From Acanthaster planci (lineage: Eukaryota > Echinodermata > Asteroidea > Valvatida > Acanthasteridae): a stretch of 64,000 nucleotides of DNA. The position numbers and the translations under genes are program-made. How positions within the stretch are numbered: position 1 is the first letter of the stretch; each line of letters opens with the position of its first letter. The notes beneath the pieces were generated by a model. The model worked only from the letters and a program-made list of their open reading frames with translations. It searched no databases and was not told the DNA's origin. The DNA is taken from the NCBI RefSeq assembly GCF_001949145.1, contig NW_019091490.1, positions 1-64,000 of the forward strand. The letters run 5' to 3'. This document shows positions 1 through 13,700 of the stretch, in pieces.

Positions 1-21
1 TGTTATTTGTTATTTGTTTAG

Positions 22-910
22 CGATGGGTTAGGTCGAACAGCAGTTTATTGCACCCTAATGTCAATGATGGAACAATTCCAAGCGGAAAAAGTCGTAGAC
101 GTGTTTCAGGCAGTTCTTCGTCTACGTATCGTGCATCGTAGCATGATGTACTCTATGGTAAGCGTATTTTAAGGTGCACTAATACACAAGCCTGCATTTT
201 AACTCTGTTACCTTTTCTTCTAGGAGAGTGGTTCATTTTCGGCTTCATGTAGGCGCGGCGCTTCAATGCGATAATCGTATGCACACCTTTTTTCGTAAAC
301 TCCTATTCATGTGTGGATATTATTCGACTTCCCTTTTCGCTTGAGTGCACTTTTGTAACATGCTATTCCAGACAACTAATTGCGCTGTTTTTGTGATGTC
401 ATTGTGAAATTGTACATGATGTTATCACTTTTGGAAGCAATAATTTCAGAACTGCTTGTAAGTCTGGAAAGGAAGAATTTAGTTTACAAGTAGGGGTTTT
501 AAACACTGTTAAACAAGCACAAGCACCTCCACCCCAAACAATCGTTTTTTTAAGTTGTCAACATTTGGAAGCAGGAAATCAAGGGGGTAACATTTTTTGT
601 GAACACGGCCTGCTTTTTCATTGTACAGCATGCGTTTCTGTTGTCTGAGAAGAGAATTGGCTTTATAATCTTTACTCTGGCAATCTTTTGTTCTTCAGTA
701 CCTTGAGGAAAGGAATTTCGTCATGAGATAACATTGTTATCTTGTTTTTACTTGTACATAAGATGTTTTGTTGTGGATTGATCTTTTGTGACATTGATTT
801 GTGGCTATAGCATAGTTATTGTGGATTTTCCTTTTCAGGACCACTATTCAACGTGCTATGATGTGTTTCAGGCCAACTTGGATTCGTCCGTCGTGTACGA
901 GAACCTTTAG
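22..910 (+). CDS. Receptor-type protein tyrosine phosphatase, 3' end (last two exons, second catalytic domain)
   Basis: Two exons are visible: 22-157 (acceptor AG at 20-21, donor gtaagc) and 839-910 (acceptor cag, stop TAG at 908-910). Joined in phase they read DGLGRTAVYC, then VVDVFQAVLRLR, then DHYSTCYDVFQANL and a short tail ending VYENL. DGxGRT is the phosphate-binding loop that follows the catalytic cysteine (the HC is in an exon left of the window). VVDVFQ...LR and QY..CYD.. are the usual last helices of an RPTP second (D2) domain. Such enzymes are single-pass membrane proteins whose D2 is often regulatory. Whether this copy is catalytic cannot be judged without the upstream exon. Confidence 0.82.
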
Positions 911-2342
911 ACCAGCAGACGCGGCTACATGTCTTTGTTGTGTCAAGCATTGTATGCCCTTATACATTATAGAAGGGGGGGAAAGGGTTGTATTGGATTG
1001 AATGAAAATAAGATGATTTATCAGTTTTGTTTTCAGTGTATATTTGAATGTAAAAAGGAATATTTTTTATAGCTCACCACAACTTATTTTTCAAAATGGT
1101 ATTAAAGGTGAATTTTTTTCTCCACGTACATAAACGGAAACTTTTTTAGTGGTGATGAACAGCGGTTGTTTTTTTTTCAGCATGCTCACAGTGGATATTT
1201 TATTTTACTGACTTTTTAGAAAATGAAAATGGCATTTTACTATAACCCATTTCATCTTGTTGCTATTGATAAGATTTCTTTCGAATTATTAGGTCTGTTG
1301 CGAATAGTGTCCGACATGAAGGTTCAACTCAGTGCAACTGTATTTCTGTGCTTGTCAAGCTTCAACGGAAAAAAAAGTGTAGTTCGTTTTTTAGCATATA
1401 GTTTTTCGTTTTTCCTTATATGGTTGGTTATTTCGTACTACTCCAGATGATGGTTCTGACAATTTATGGAGAAACAGTAGGTTCAGTGTGGTTGTATTAA
1501 ATGCAAAAGTTGTGAATTAATCTGCAGGCAGTTTTTCCACAATAAATTGTGACAGCACTATTTTGATTGTATAAAAGAGGTGGATTTCCGTCTTTTCTGT
1601 TAACTGGTCTGATATTCATTAATTAAGAAGCCATTTTCAGTCTTGTTTGCGACCCTGTTTTATGAATTGTAACCTGTTGATTTTGATGGTATCTGACAAT
1701 TTTATGAACGGCATGTGTTGCAAGCCTCTAGTATTTTTATAATGGCTCAAAACACTTGGGTATGCTTAATCATAAATTTTAAATAAATATGCAGAGTATA
1801 CTGTCATTAAAATGAAATCTCATTGTATTGCTTTTATTTTACGTCTCAAGTTCCATTTCTGAAGATTTGACCTGGCTTTCAATTTAAACATGAGCGGCCC
1901 ATCAATAAAGTCTATAGAAGAAATTCCATGGAGAAAAGGGTTTTCCTGATAACAGAATGGAAAGGCCTCGTTAATAAGACGCACACAGACAAGTTTCAAA
2001 CCTTTAGCTAAAGTAACGTCCATCTTTCTGAAGAATATTTTAGAGGTTTCTCCCTAGAAACGTGTTATATTTATGAATTGTATTTAAAGTTTTAAGCTTG
2101 TTGCTAGGCTTTTTTTTTGTTTGCTTTTTCTGTCTCGGAATTTTGTACTTAAAGTCAACTGTAATTATAAGAGTAAACTCTTACTAATGCCTCTTAAAGG
2201 CATACCAACAATAAAGAGGTGACATACTTCAAAGCGATATATAAAATGTGTGTGTTTTGTCTAAACACAAATATACATCAATATGTTACGTTAGAATATA
2301 GATTTAACAACAGAGTGTTTTGTGAAATGACCTCTTTTGCAG
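911..2342. other. RPTP 3' UTR and short spacer
   Basis: AT-rich sequence with no supported exon. A canonical AATAAA at 1782-1787 lies about 870 nt after the RPTP stop and could be its polyadenylation signal; another AATAAA-type motif occurs near 1540. Short open frames here have no recognisable motif and no splice support. Confidence 0.4.
1782..1787 (+). promoter_or_regulatory. Candidate polyadenylation signal of the RPTP gene
   Basis: Canonical AATAAA in AT-rich sequence about 870 nt after the RPTP stop codon. No cleavage-site evidence is visible. Confidence 0.3.
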
Positions 2343-4083
2343 GGCTACCGTAGGAAGAACAGGTACCTTGTGACACAAATGCCCATGCTTAATACTGTTG
2401 CTGATATTTGGCGCCTGGTGTATGAGACTAAAAATCAACTTGAGTAGTCATGCTTAATCCTCTGGATGAAGATGACGACGTAAGTTCTCAACTAGATCAG
2501 TGTGTCACCTCCAGCACCGACCAGTACAAAAGATAGATCAAAGCAGAGTTTTGCCTTTCTCCGAACTGAAGTGAAAGGAATATTTGAGTCATTACAAGTC
2601 AGAGAATTTTTTTCACCCTTTGATTGTACGCAGACAATGTCTCGTTACTGGCCTGAAGATGGGACCATTGAATTTGGACCACTGGTCGTGGGGTTACAAA
2701 GGCGCAACTAATCGCACATTTGCTTTGCGACATTAAGAGAGATTGGTAATTTTAAAAATTATTCATGAACGCACAAAAACTTTGAAATGACTCTGTATTC
2801 CTGCAAAGGAAATTATCATATAAATCACCATAAGCCGATAATGTTGGCCTGTAAGAACAGTTTTTACCGAAGTACAGGATACTGCTGAGCATTTTAACCG
2901 TAAAAGCAGAACAGCTAATTAATGATTCAGACTCCTTAACTGCCAACGTCCAGCACAGACACTTGACGGTTTCTTTCATCCGGCTACTGACGTCGACACA
3001 GATTACATTTATAACAGCTGACCAACTATGGCAAGACTTTTTAAATGAAGCGAATAGTATATTACCAGAGAAAACGAGCATGATATCAACAAAATAATGA
3101 AAATCAAAAAGTGATGTACCTTAGGAAGCTTGGACACCTGGACTGCAGTCACATTGCCTATCAAACTGAACTGTCAATGTGTGAAAGATGCCGCTGTTTT
3201 GTCAGAGAACAACACAACGTACTGTTTGCTATTTCATATGTGTGCTTTCCAGTCTGGGCCGTCCGTCAGTTCCAATGCCAAGACTGGCCAGGAGACGAGG
3301 AGGTTCCCAGCTCCCGACAGGGAATTTTGACACTCATGGAACTAACTCAACAGTGGCACGAAGAGAAAACGCCCATTGTGGTTCACTGCATGTAGACTTC
3401 AAATCAGTGTAAAGAGGAATTGCACAACAACTTCGTTACTTTGAGTTTGTGTAATTACTGAAGAACTTAGGCGATTCAATCACAGCGTCACTATTCAATA
3501 CACATTATTCGCAGCAACAGTTGCTGCACCTCATTTATGTGTCGTGGCAGATGGTTCAATTAAACACAACAGTTGAATATCCATAGATTTCGTAATTTCA
3601 ATTGAGACGCCATATCGGGAACAAAACGCACTATTGTGTACCGCCATAAAACGAATATGAAATATTAATGCATGTGACTCAATGGAAATAGCTAAAATCT
3701 AAAAGGCACTATAAATATCAAAATAACCAAGTAATCCTCTAAAACCAACGTGTTTTAAAAATATCAATCGTTAGATTCATTAAATTCCTTAAATATAAAT
3801 TAAAATTGTCTTCATATGTGTGTCAGTATGTAACAAGGATGCTTCGATTCTTTACCTCACATACTGCAATTTAGTAATACGCTTTCACCTCATGAGCAGT
3901 CCATTCTGACAGCAGTACTTTCACTTGCAATGTGTTTTGTTAACGCAGCGATGGATTGCGCCGGACAGCCGTCTACTGCACCCTGATGTCTACGATGGAA
4001 CAGTCCAAGCGGAAAAGGTTGCAGACGTGTTTCAAGCTGTCCTTCGCCTACGTATCGTGCATCCCAGCATGGTGCACTCTGTA
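2343..4083 (+). pseudogene. Partial, broken duplicate of the RPTP D2 domain
   Basis: Four exon-like blocks follow D2 order. Block 2343-2479 reads RYLVTQMPMLNTVADIWR, then VVMLNPLDEDD one frame away: one nucleotide is missing near 2443, leaving a TAG at 2444-2446. Block 2634-2700 reads SRYWPEDGTIEFGPLVV. Block 3253-3391 reads VRQFQCQDWP..EVPSSR and PIVVHC with the catalytic cysteine. Block 3949-4083 reads DGLRRTAVYC and then shifts frame; compared with the intact exon 22-157 it is one base shorter, at about 4003. The last exon (QY..CYD) is not found downstream. The loop glycine DGLG is R here. Two independent 1-nt lesions, the loop change and the missing terminus make a decayed partial tandem copy the best reading. 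Assembly error at one site could not explain all of them. Confidence 0.72.
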
Positions 4084-7000
4084 GTAAGTGTTCTACGGTT
4101 TTCTCGTTAAAAATTGCATTTGTCCAGAGCTTATCAATTAATACGCAACAAAATGTCTTTTGAATTTTTTGAGATTGTGTTAGTTTTTCACCAAAAGCCT
4201 AGTGGCACCTTAAAGCCACAGATTCCCTCTTTCCAATGATATGTTATTTATTCACACACAGCCATGGATGGCTGAGCAGCCATTCTTTTTGGCCAATGAG
4301 ACAAAGAGAGTTAGGGACTAACTAATTTACCCATCTGTCCTATGAAATGTTTGTTATGAATATATGGAAAGCCAAGGAGGCAAAAACTTGGAGGTAACAC
4401 ATCGATCGTTCATCAACATCGATCGATAGTTCCCCTACATCGATCGTTCTTCTGCATCGATTGATCGTTCTTCTACATCGATCGATCAATCAATCTCTTT
4501 TGATCGATGAAGAAAGAGCGATGAAAAAGCAGTGATGACGAAAGACCGATGAAGAAAGACCAATGAGGCTACATCGATGCCAACGTTAGGTGACTTCTTC
4601 CAGCACCAAATAACACGTGTTCCCTGTAACCATAGCCCATCAGCACACAAGGCCACCCTTGTTCATTTTCCGTAAGTCGGCTCCCGAGCCAATTGAGTTG
4701 TCAGATGGGTGTTTATATCTAGTTTACTTGTCATAAAACCACTGAGAATATTTTCTATTTTCCCCTGGATGGGATGCCAGTTTATTATGGGTCGCTCCCT
4801 AGCCACTGTGGGCACCCGTTCTTACCCCTAATGACTCGAATTTATTTTCCATACTAATAGCATTCCGGCGGAACTATTCTGTCAGAGTGCAGAGTCCATG
4901 TGCAATTGAACTTTCCAGAAAGCTGGACATAAATAATGTGACATTTAATGTCCATTCTTTAAATCTCTATTGTCCTTTTCATAAGAGACATTCAAAATGC
5001 GGAAAACCTGATGTTCTAGAACAGGCAAAAACGTCTCGTTCTTCCTTTATTTATGAGGATATTTGAAAACTCAATTGAGAGCTTCACACAACATTAAAAT
5101 CGGTATGTAAGTAGTTACACATACATATACAATTGCGTGTATCCGAAGTTGTTACCAGTCGGGTGAATTTTGTCACTACACTCAGATAAAAAATGTACTT
5201 CCATAGTACAGAATAACTTAGCTTTAAAACGCAGAGTATAAGAAAGTATGTTTCACCTCTTTAAAGTGACCCAGAAATGTTCTGTGCTGACTTAATTGAA
5301 ATCCTGCTCTTACTTCCTCCCTTATAAACTGCGCACTGTCAGTACATATGCATGCATGAACAAAAAAATGTAACGAAGACCGAAACTAAAAATGGGTTTT
5401 AAAAAGCAATGTAAACTTTTTTTGTGCAAGAACATTTAGTTAGCTTGGCCATTGATGAAGCAAATGATTTAGCTCGAAACGTGTACATATCAACAGGCCC
5501 CCCGCGGTTGGTTGTCAGTAATAGTTCCTTTAACATGCAAACCCCCAAACTGTAAATGGTGATAACCCGCTGTATCTTCCTGGTCCCAGTTTTGCAATGA
5601 CACGGAAATGCGGTGTGATACTGGAACAGACGACGATAATTATATCGCCCAAGTCTGTAGAAATGATAATACACAAAAATGAAACGTATATCTTCTCCAT
5701 CTGTTGTTCATTTTAAACTGATACTGAAATCCGCAAAAACGACACACGATAAAATATTATCTCGGTTAAAAAATACATGCAAATTCAATTCCAGAGAAAC
5801 CAATACTTCAAAGGATGAGCATAGAGATTTTCATCGATTGCTTCTCTATACACAATATTAGTGGTCTCAAGTTCTCGAATATAAATATTATTTTTGTGAA
5901 TGCAAAACAAAAAAATCAAGAAAAGAAATCAGTTGAAAGGTGGTTACAAAATGCCCCTACTACTCTTGAGGATGAAAACTACTCTAAGTGAAAGTATCTT
6001 CTATAAATTATAAGATGAGAGCTCAGCTAGGGTTTCTTAACAAGAGATATAGACAATAGAAATGTAGATGCCAACAATGGCATCAGCTTGATAAACGGAA
6101 TAAGGAACAGTTAGTGACTGCACCATTTAAATTATTACGGCATTTTCTTCAAATTTGACGACTTTGTTGTGTTTTTGATCTTGGACATTGTCAAAGTTCT
6201 AACTTCTAAATGCGTTATAGATGTTTATTTTTAAGGGTAGAATATTTGCTCCATCAGCTGCACAGACGATATGGCCAATAATGCCGTCTTCCAGCCTCTT
6301 ATCAGCTCTCTTCAGGCCCGAAATGGCCTTACAAGGAAACAAACATTTGCTGAACAGTATTTGTTGCACTGTTTTCCCTATCAATTGTTTACTGTTCACA
6401 TTTCCCGGTTATTTTAGAGCATGAGCGCTGGGCGTTCCAGGTTTATCTCTGCATCATGATACACATGTCTCTACGAGGAAGCTATCAGGCTGAATTGCAT
6501 ACATTTCCGTGCACGAAGCAATACCAACATGCCAATGGATCTAGAAAAAAGCACTTTTCTTATGTTTTTTCTTAATTCAAGGTAAATATAATCTACAGAG
6601 GATTTAAGGACCACGCAGCAGCATATAGTTTATGATATTCGTTTAAGTTGGCCTAAATGCACACCTTAAGATACTTCTGTTAAGAAATACCCAAATTCAT
6701 TTTACATTTTGCAATTGTGATTGTTCGAAGCCAACTTGGGAAAATCCCAGTGACAAAATCTTGAAGAATCTCACTCCCCCACTTCGAAATAAGCAAACAT
6801 CGTGAAAAATGCTGTTATTGGTGGAGGGCACAGAATTTTATAATGGTTAACTCAACAAGAACTGCTCCTGCATGCTCCTTCTGTCTCGTGGTTTTTCCTT
6901 CTAGATTACTCCAAGACCCCGTTATGCCACGGTATACCCGACGCTGGTATCATTCCATACGAGTCACGTTAACTCCACATTGTGGTGCTCGAATTTTACT

Positions 7001-7692
7001 CGTTGTAAAGTAATAGTTTCATTGGAAGTCCCTCAGGTACTTGTGAAATTCCACTGCTTACTCATCAACCGCCTAACAAAGGGAAGTAAAGACAAGGCGA
7101 TGTCTGGCGGAGGCAGTAAAAGTGATGATTTAAAAGACACTTTCCAATGTAATACTGTTTAAAGGTGGGGATTAATGTTTGTAAACCATTACCCGTGTCA
7201 CATAGTGTCTCTTACATATTGGTACCTACTAGACAAACGAAGTTTAAAGAGAAACTTTAGAATATTGAATGACAGCACCTTTTTCAAGTTTTAGAAACAC
7301 TCACGATCATACGTTTCCTACAAAACCGAAAGTTGGGAAGAGGAGACTAATATTGAGAAGTATACTTTTAAGTGTGTTGACTTTGTTAGGTCCCAATACT
7401 TAATGACTTTTGTTTAGTCCGCCTTTTATTTTGTCCGCTCCTTGAGTTCTTGCCTACCCAAGATTGGTTTATTTGGCGCGGGATAGGTTAGGGTATGGCT
7501 GCTAAACAATCAACCAGGAAATGTTCGACTGGAAGTGTTGTGGTTTATTTCCTGACATCTGGATCACCGGCGCAACCAGAGGTATTACCGAGGTTGTGTT
7601 CATGAAGCTTTACGCTGCAAATATAATTGGAGGAGACGTGAACATGTTTCCCTGAACGCTGAGGAGTACAGAACGAGCAGTGCCATCTAATC
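4084..7692. other. Intergenic region between the RPTP copies and RTK-1
   Basis: No supported gene. It holds the GATC-rich repeat at 4399-4580. From about 5.37 kb onward, blocks resemble 58.08-60.65 kb upstream of RTK-3: for instance the stretch around 5440-5490 matches 58155-58200, 6340-6350 matches 58820-58830, and 7165-7185 matches 59995-60015. This supports an ancestral 5' flank shared by RTK-1 and RTK-3, including any promoter. No convincing TATA box was seen before RTK-1. Confidence 0.5.
4399..4580. repeat. Degenerate GATC-rich tandem/inverted repeat
   Basis: Units of the form acatcgatcg followed by ttcttct recur at 4400-4490, then the complementary form gatgaagaaagacc recurs at 4505-4575. 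The two halves are partly inverted relative to each other, so the tract can fold back on itself around 4490-4500. Confidence 0.6.
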
Positions 7693-7765
7693 ATGGTGTC
7701 CCTGTTACGATGGAATTATTCAGCTGTCTTGTTAGTCATTCTAATCCCATATCTTCTGAATGGAG
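7693..7765 (+). CDS. RTK-1 exon 1: start and signal peptide
   Basis: ATG in the context taatcATGG, followed by 24 codons and one extra base before gtaagc. After a short basic start (R6) comes a hydrophobic core ([12 protein letters not shown]), typical of a secretory signal. The exon is 73 nt, exactly the length of the first exons of RTK-2 and RTK-3, which supports this start. The next exon joins in phase 1 after a 3.2 kb intron. Confidence 0.85.
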
Positions 7766-10700
7766 GTAAGCAAAACCAAAACAAATTTCTTATTCTCTGC
7801 GTGTCTCTGTGCAGTTGATGTTAGCTTCCTTTAAAATGGGACAAGTGCTGCTTTCAAATCAAATTCAAATTCCTTACTACGTATATGGTTTTTCTTTTTG
7901 TCACTTTCGTTCAGCCCCTGATTGTCTGATCATGGATGTTAAACGAATTACATGTGTCCCTCCGATTAAAAGCTTGAAAGGAGGTTTTCTCGTGGAAGTA
8001 CTCGCACCCTCATGAGTTTATTTATATGTGCATACTCATGAAAATGTATACCTGAGCTTTTTTCTATTTCGGTGCACGTTTCACTGCAGACGAAATTTGA
8101 TGCTTTCCACAAGTTAATGTTCATAGCATTCAAGTTTTAATGTGATTGCCCCGATTCTTATCCTATGATGTATAAAAGTTTATCGTTCTCAATTTATTTT
8201 GCGTAAAGCTGCATTGGACCTAACATTTACATATACTTCTTACAAAGACCTTTATAAAGAAGGCCTCTCCATTATCCACACTGGTTTTAGAAATATTTCC
8301 TGAAAAGGAAATAGGAATGACTTTGGAAGGATTGGGGGAAAAGCCCAGGCTATCCCTGGTTTCAATAACCCTTAAATGCTTCATTAATATTTAAGCTATA
8401 TTCAAGGAATTATCCGTAATATATACACAACGCACTGACGCTTTCCTTGATATAGAACCAGAACCCTTAGGAACGTCCCTATGAAGGTGTCGGCGCGCAA
8501 CCACTGATTGTCACTGCATACTTTACAATAAACTGTATCTAACGGAATCCAATTCATTTTACAAATGTGAGCACTCGCCCGTGAGATCAACTAAACGGTT
8601 TTAGGCCTGAGTGTTAGACCACAGCTCATATTCTCTAGTCCTGCTGTAAAAAAAAATTAAACAAAATACGCAAACACTCTGAGAATTATTAAATGGGACC
8701 TTTAACTCTAGTTCGTCGATACCTTAGACAGCCTCCCTATTCAACAACGTGCAACCTGACCGTGTATTGACATTTGATAATGCCCTCTGATAATTGTTAA
8801 TGCCCGCTGCGTAAATCACTCGCTGGCAACTGGATACAAGGTCATTTTTATCGATTCTGATTGGTCAAGAGTCTTTGTGCTTGCGGCTCGCGCCACGCAC
8901 GCACGGACAAATTGCACAAGGAATATACGATAAAATGGAAGGAGGTGTTCTGGAAATCATTGAAAGTTAAATTCTGGAACAAAATCATTGTAAATCCATC
9001 CCACATTGACTTCTTTTGACTGTCTGACTAAAACAGTTACCATGAATGCGAATAAATATAAGCTTGGCCTGTCTTTAACATTTAAGACCAGCGCAGGAAA
9101 CTGGACGCGCTTATTGCTCAACCGTTTCGAGTCCTCATGGTGAAATATACCTGATATTTTGGCGAATTCCGCCCCCCCATGCGGCCGTGCCTGCTCGATT
9201 GTTGATACTTGGCATACATATAGACACACTCCTTATCATCAAAAATGTGATGTGAAGATTGAGCTCAACTAAACAAATGGTTTTGTTGTTACGGTCACTT
9301 GAATTTCAAGGCTACGTGTGTCAGCCTCGTGATTTGAGTACCGTCCTATCTCAGAGCTGACCCATCTCAAAAAAATGCACGCCACACAAGAACCTATGTT
9401 CTATTTTCACAAACATTTTGTCAAAAAGACCGCAAAGAGTTACCCTAAAATCTTTTAAATGCTCATCACCTGAAACAAATACACTGCGACGACATCAGAA
9501 GGAAAATGTCCAAAGGGAGTGGCGGACTCCACAACCCGGGCTCTTTTAGTGTGAACCGTCCAAGGGTTCAGGGGCAACATTAATTTAATACCAACTTCAG
9601 TAGTATGTGATGCTGCATCGAGTATACGAAACTGCAAGTCGTTGACGAATACACCTACCAGCTGTAAGAAAACGAAAGCTTTGTTTTGCTGTGTTCAGCT
9701 TTCGGAAAGTCACAAAGCAAGCGATACATTCGCCTCGTTTCGTATAATTATTGTTACCTTCAAGATGCTGGGGATAGTACCAATCACTCGATTTGCGCCA
9801 CCTACACGTACATAGTATACGTGCTTCTCTTCAGAAGGCGCACGGATGTACTGAAAGAAGTTAATGTGTGTTAATTTTACGTTCCCTGCTAATGACAAGT
9901 CTTGTACAATAAATACGTATTGCTACTCTTTCTAGATAAACCTTTAGGTAAACATTAGTACATGGCCAGGTGGATAAAGGCTTGAGCGGCCCGTTAAAAA
10001 ATGGATAGAAATTTCAACTGTCATAGGTTTTATATTTTTTCATCTTTGGTTTTCTTAAGAAAAGCCTCTCAAATCATCAGAGCTACTGCCTGCCTGTTAA
10101 AGGGGATTTTGGGAGCACAAAACAAAGATTATAAAAAATCTTTTCGTGCGATACGTCATGGTACGATGGATCAATTACGCTCAAGTTAGGTCGTGGGCCA
10201 GTGTAGTTTTTCAGATCTTGGCTTCAACTTCCGAATAAACGTCGCGCTCTGACTGGTTTTTATTTTCTTACTTTGAGCTCAATACAAAGTTTTTTTTGCT
10301 ACAGTAATATTTATCTGTATGTTGACGTCAAGAAAGGAAAAAGAATTTCGTTATTAGAATTTCATTATTTTAGAACGTTACGTGTATGCATTAGTTTGTA
10401 AATCTGCGATGAAGCCTCTGCTACGAAGAATTTCAAAAACTCCTAAAAGCAGCCCTGTTAATTTCTTTGGAGCTTAAACGCTAGAAAGAAACCAAATCTC
10501 TGACTCTTTATTTTATACGTCATAAAATTTTCCACATTAAAAAGGTAAGGATTTCCGGCTGACAAAAATTATAAAACTTTGAGAATGTGAGAGAAAATGT
10601 CTTCTGTACAATGTTTGTGCCTCTGAACATTTTTTAAATGGACCGCACACGCTTTATGCAGCAACGGTTGCACATGTTAATTACCAAAGAAGTCTTTAAT

Positions 10701-13700
10701 GAGTCAAATTATAGCTAACCAAGCTAATTACATGTACAAAATGCACATGCGGTACGCGCCCATCTGTTTAATTCTGAAAAAGTAAAAGAAAAGAACTTTG
10801 TTCAGCATGTTAATTCATTTATTGTGAACTTCCTTTGGCGATCACTGAGTGCGTAAGAGATACTACAAGGTTAATGTGCTTTTAAGATATGATTACTCGC
10901 TTTATACCACCTGTGACGACCTTCTATCCAGTGTTATTTTACTCATCCAAATAAACTCCGTTTATTTAACGCTGTAGCCGTGTCCTTGGATTTACACGGG
11001 AAAGATGCCGATCAGAGCTCAACTTCGGATGATCAGCACGGCCCATGTAAAGCTATAGACGGTAACACCAGCACAACTTCGCACACAGGTAAGTTAAGCG
11101 TACCTTTCTCTTGATAATTCTCAAAAGAATTTAAGTTAACATCAAGGATATTATAGCAAAACGAAACCACATGTGGGCTCCGTTCAAAGTGATAAGAACT
11201 GCTCTTGTCAGTAGAATGCAAGAGGTTTGCCCCACTGGCAATATTTTGACAAGATGTTCTTAGAATTATAGTTCCAGACGACGAGATTATGAAACTTAAA
11301 TAAATCGGTGTGTTGGGTTATGGTCGCGGTGAAAAAAACTCTTTAAAAATCTAACAATATTACACGATTGAGTTGCTAACTGCTGTGCCCATTGCTACAT
11401 GCTCCTACCAATCCGACCTCTAATAGCTATGGTCGAGTGGTACAACGTTTGCACTAGCAGGTAAAAGGTCATAGGTTCGAATCCCACCAGCTCAAAAGCT
11501 ATTGAAACGCAAACTTGGCCTTCTCGACAAATGAACTCTTGTCATTACTGACACTTAAGCAAAACGAGTTTCATCTTAACATGACAAGCGTTTTCTGCGA
11601 GTGTAGCCTCTATTCGACTTAAATGCTCCTTTTGATGCTAACCCCAATACTGTTCGTGAACTATTGAAGTTGAAGAAAAAAAAATTCTGTTGCAAAGTGA
11701 AAAAGATAAAATGTTCAATCTGCGGTGCAGAACAGTACATTATATCTCATAAATACGAGTAATTGTGTATATATTTTGTACGTTCGTAGAATCGTTGCAT
11801 AATTATTGAGAAAAACAGTCAGCACGGAGTACTACTCCAATAGTAATCTGCATGCTAAAACGTAATGACCATTTCAGAATCAATTCTAACTGGATTTTTT
11901 TACCAAACTGAATTGCACGAGATGTAAAGCTATTTTACATTGAAACAGGCTTGGCCAATTTAAAGTACCTTTGTTTCAAATTTTAATAACGATTCAAATC
12001 AACTGATATTTTTTAAATATTTTTAGTACGGTGAAAATCTGTCCATTCTTTAACGTTCAACTCCTGCTAATTTTCAATCGATTGATAATTTTTAAAGGTT
12101 CTGGCCAATCCTCAGTCTTTGAGATTTTCAGTTCCTAGTATACACGTGTGTTTTACACAGTCTAGGTTGGCAGGAGTTTTCCTTTAATTCAAACTACAAT
12201 TGTTTCGATTTAAATCAGTTTTTTATGCAGTGCACAAATTTCAAGGATAAATAAAGGATTTAAAGTCGCGATTTAAGAAGATTAAGTATCAGTGATTAAA
12301 AAAAAATGCCTCTTTTCGATTTATAAAGACTTTAAAATTTAGCAAGCACATGCTCAATGCTTACCGTGAGAAAATATGTAATGTCTAGAATTTTTCTATT
12401 ATCAAAATTCCTGGTAGAGTTTGTTGTGAAGTGGATAAAATTCACAATTAGGGATTTAGAGTAGCACCCATAAACCTTTAGCAGAAAGACCATTTTCGTT
12501 TATCAAAGGCTTTGAAATATCCAATTTTCCTTATAGCGTCGCAATCTCCTGAAAGAATCTCTCAGCTTACAGGACTATTTCAATTAAACTGCATGAAAGA
12601 AAAAAAAAGATTAAATTTGAAACAGCAATATTCGCATTTGTGGCACACTCCCTCATTATCAAAGAAGGCAAAAACATTCAGTAACTATTTCCAGCACATT
12701 TCTGCACCTGCTGAAGAACATTTTTCAAGAGTTTGTTCAACATGACAAGCAAATGGGGTTTTGAAGTCCGCTGCATCTCAAAGCGTACGCGACAGCCTGT
12801 GTGAAAGCCTAAGGTGTGGCACTGGCACTGAGGAGAGACCATCACTGTAGGGATTTGGAAACAAATTGGCTGTTCATCATTGTGTACATTGGCACCCGAT
12901 CCGACTACCCATCGCTACTTATAAGTGAGGCCTGTGCAGCTAAATAGCCATGCTTTAACTGCGGTGCTAATATATTATGATGCAATAAAGTAGGCACATT
13001 TAGAAGTGAGGCTTGTTCGAGCGTTCTGCCTCCATTTTTTTTACGCTGACTAGCCTCTCTTATAAGTGTGCCACTGTATTGCACCATACGAGAACATATT
13101 AACATCACAGTTCTTGCAGGCTATTTTGCTACACAGGCCTTGCTTATAAGTAGCGGTGGATGGTCGGATTGGGTGACATTAGAGCATGCGGCTATTGTAT
13201 GCCTACTGCCCATGTGTACTGGCACATAAACCTGACAATTTGTTTCCACCAATGGTGACACTTGTGCCGCACCTCCCAATGTACATGTACACAGCTCTGG
13301 TTGAGACAATCCTCCTAGAGAACTGGCCGCTGAAAGAAGAGGCTGTGATCCTCCCTCCACCCGCCCCATCTGCTTTCACTATTCCTATGCCATATTGGTG
13401 CACGAATAGGAATTATCAGTGTACTAAAGTTTATTCTTTTCAAGAACAGTTGTGAACGATTGGTAAGATGAGCATGGTCCAAGTACAACAAAGAATGTTT
13501 TGTAATTATGCAAACGAAAGAAGAAATGTGTAGTGGTAAACTGGTTAGTTAAATTTCTTTCAGAATAATAGAAATAGAATTGTGGACTCCAAACCCCGTA
13601 ACGTCCAAGCAGACATTTAAGAGCTAATTCGTCTTGTTTTCGTCTGCAAGTCGGAAACCTATAAAAATAATAACCATTTTGTAAACAATTATAATCAAAT

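Noticed and set aside
3111-3252. Upstream extension of the third RPTP relic block as coding
   Set aside because: The open frame continues left of the acceptor at 3252 but does not resemble a phosphatase domain; the splice acceptor marks the likely block start.
11422-11503. Functional tRNA gene
   Set aside because: Boxes A and B are present, but the T-stem and other stems pair poorly, so a SINE head or tRNA relic is more likely.
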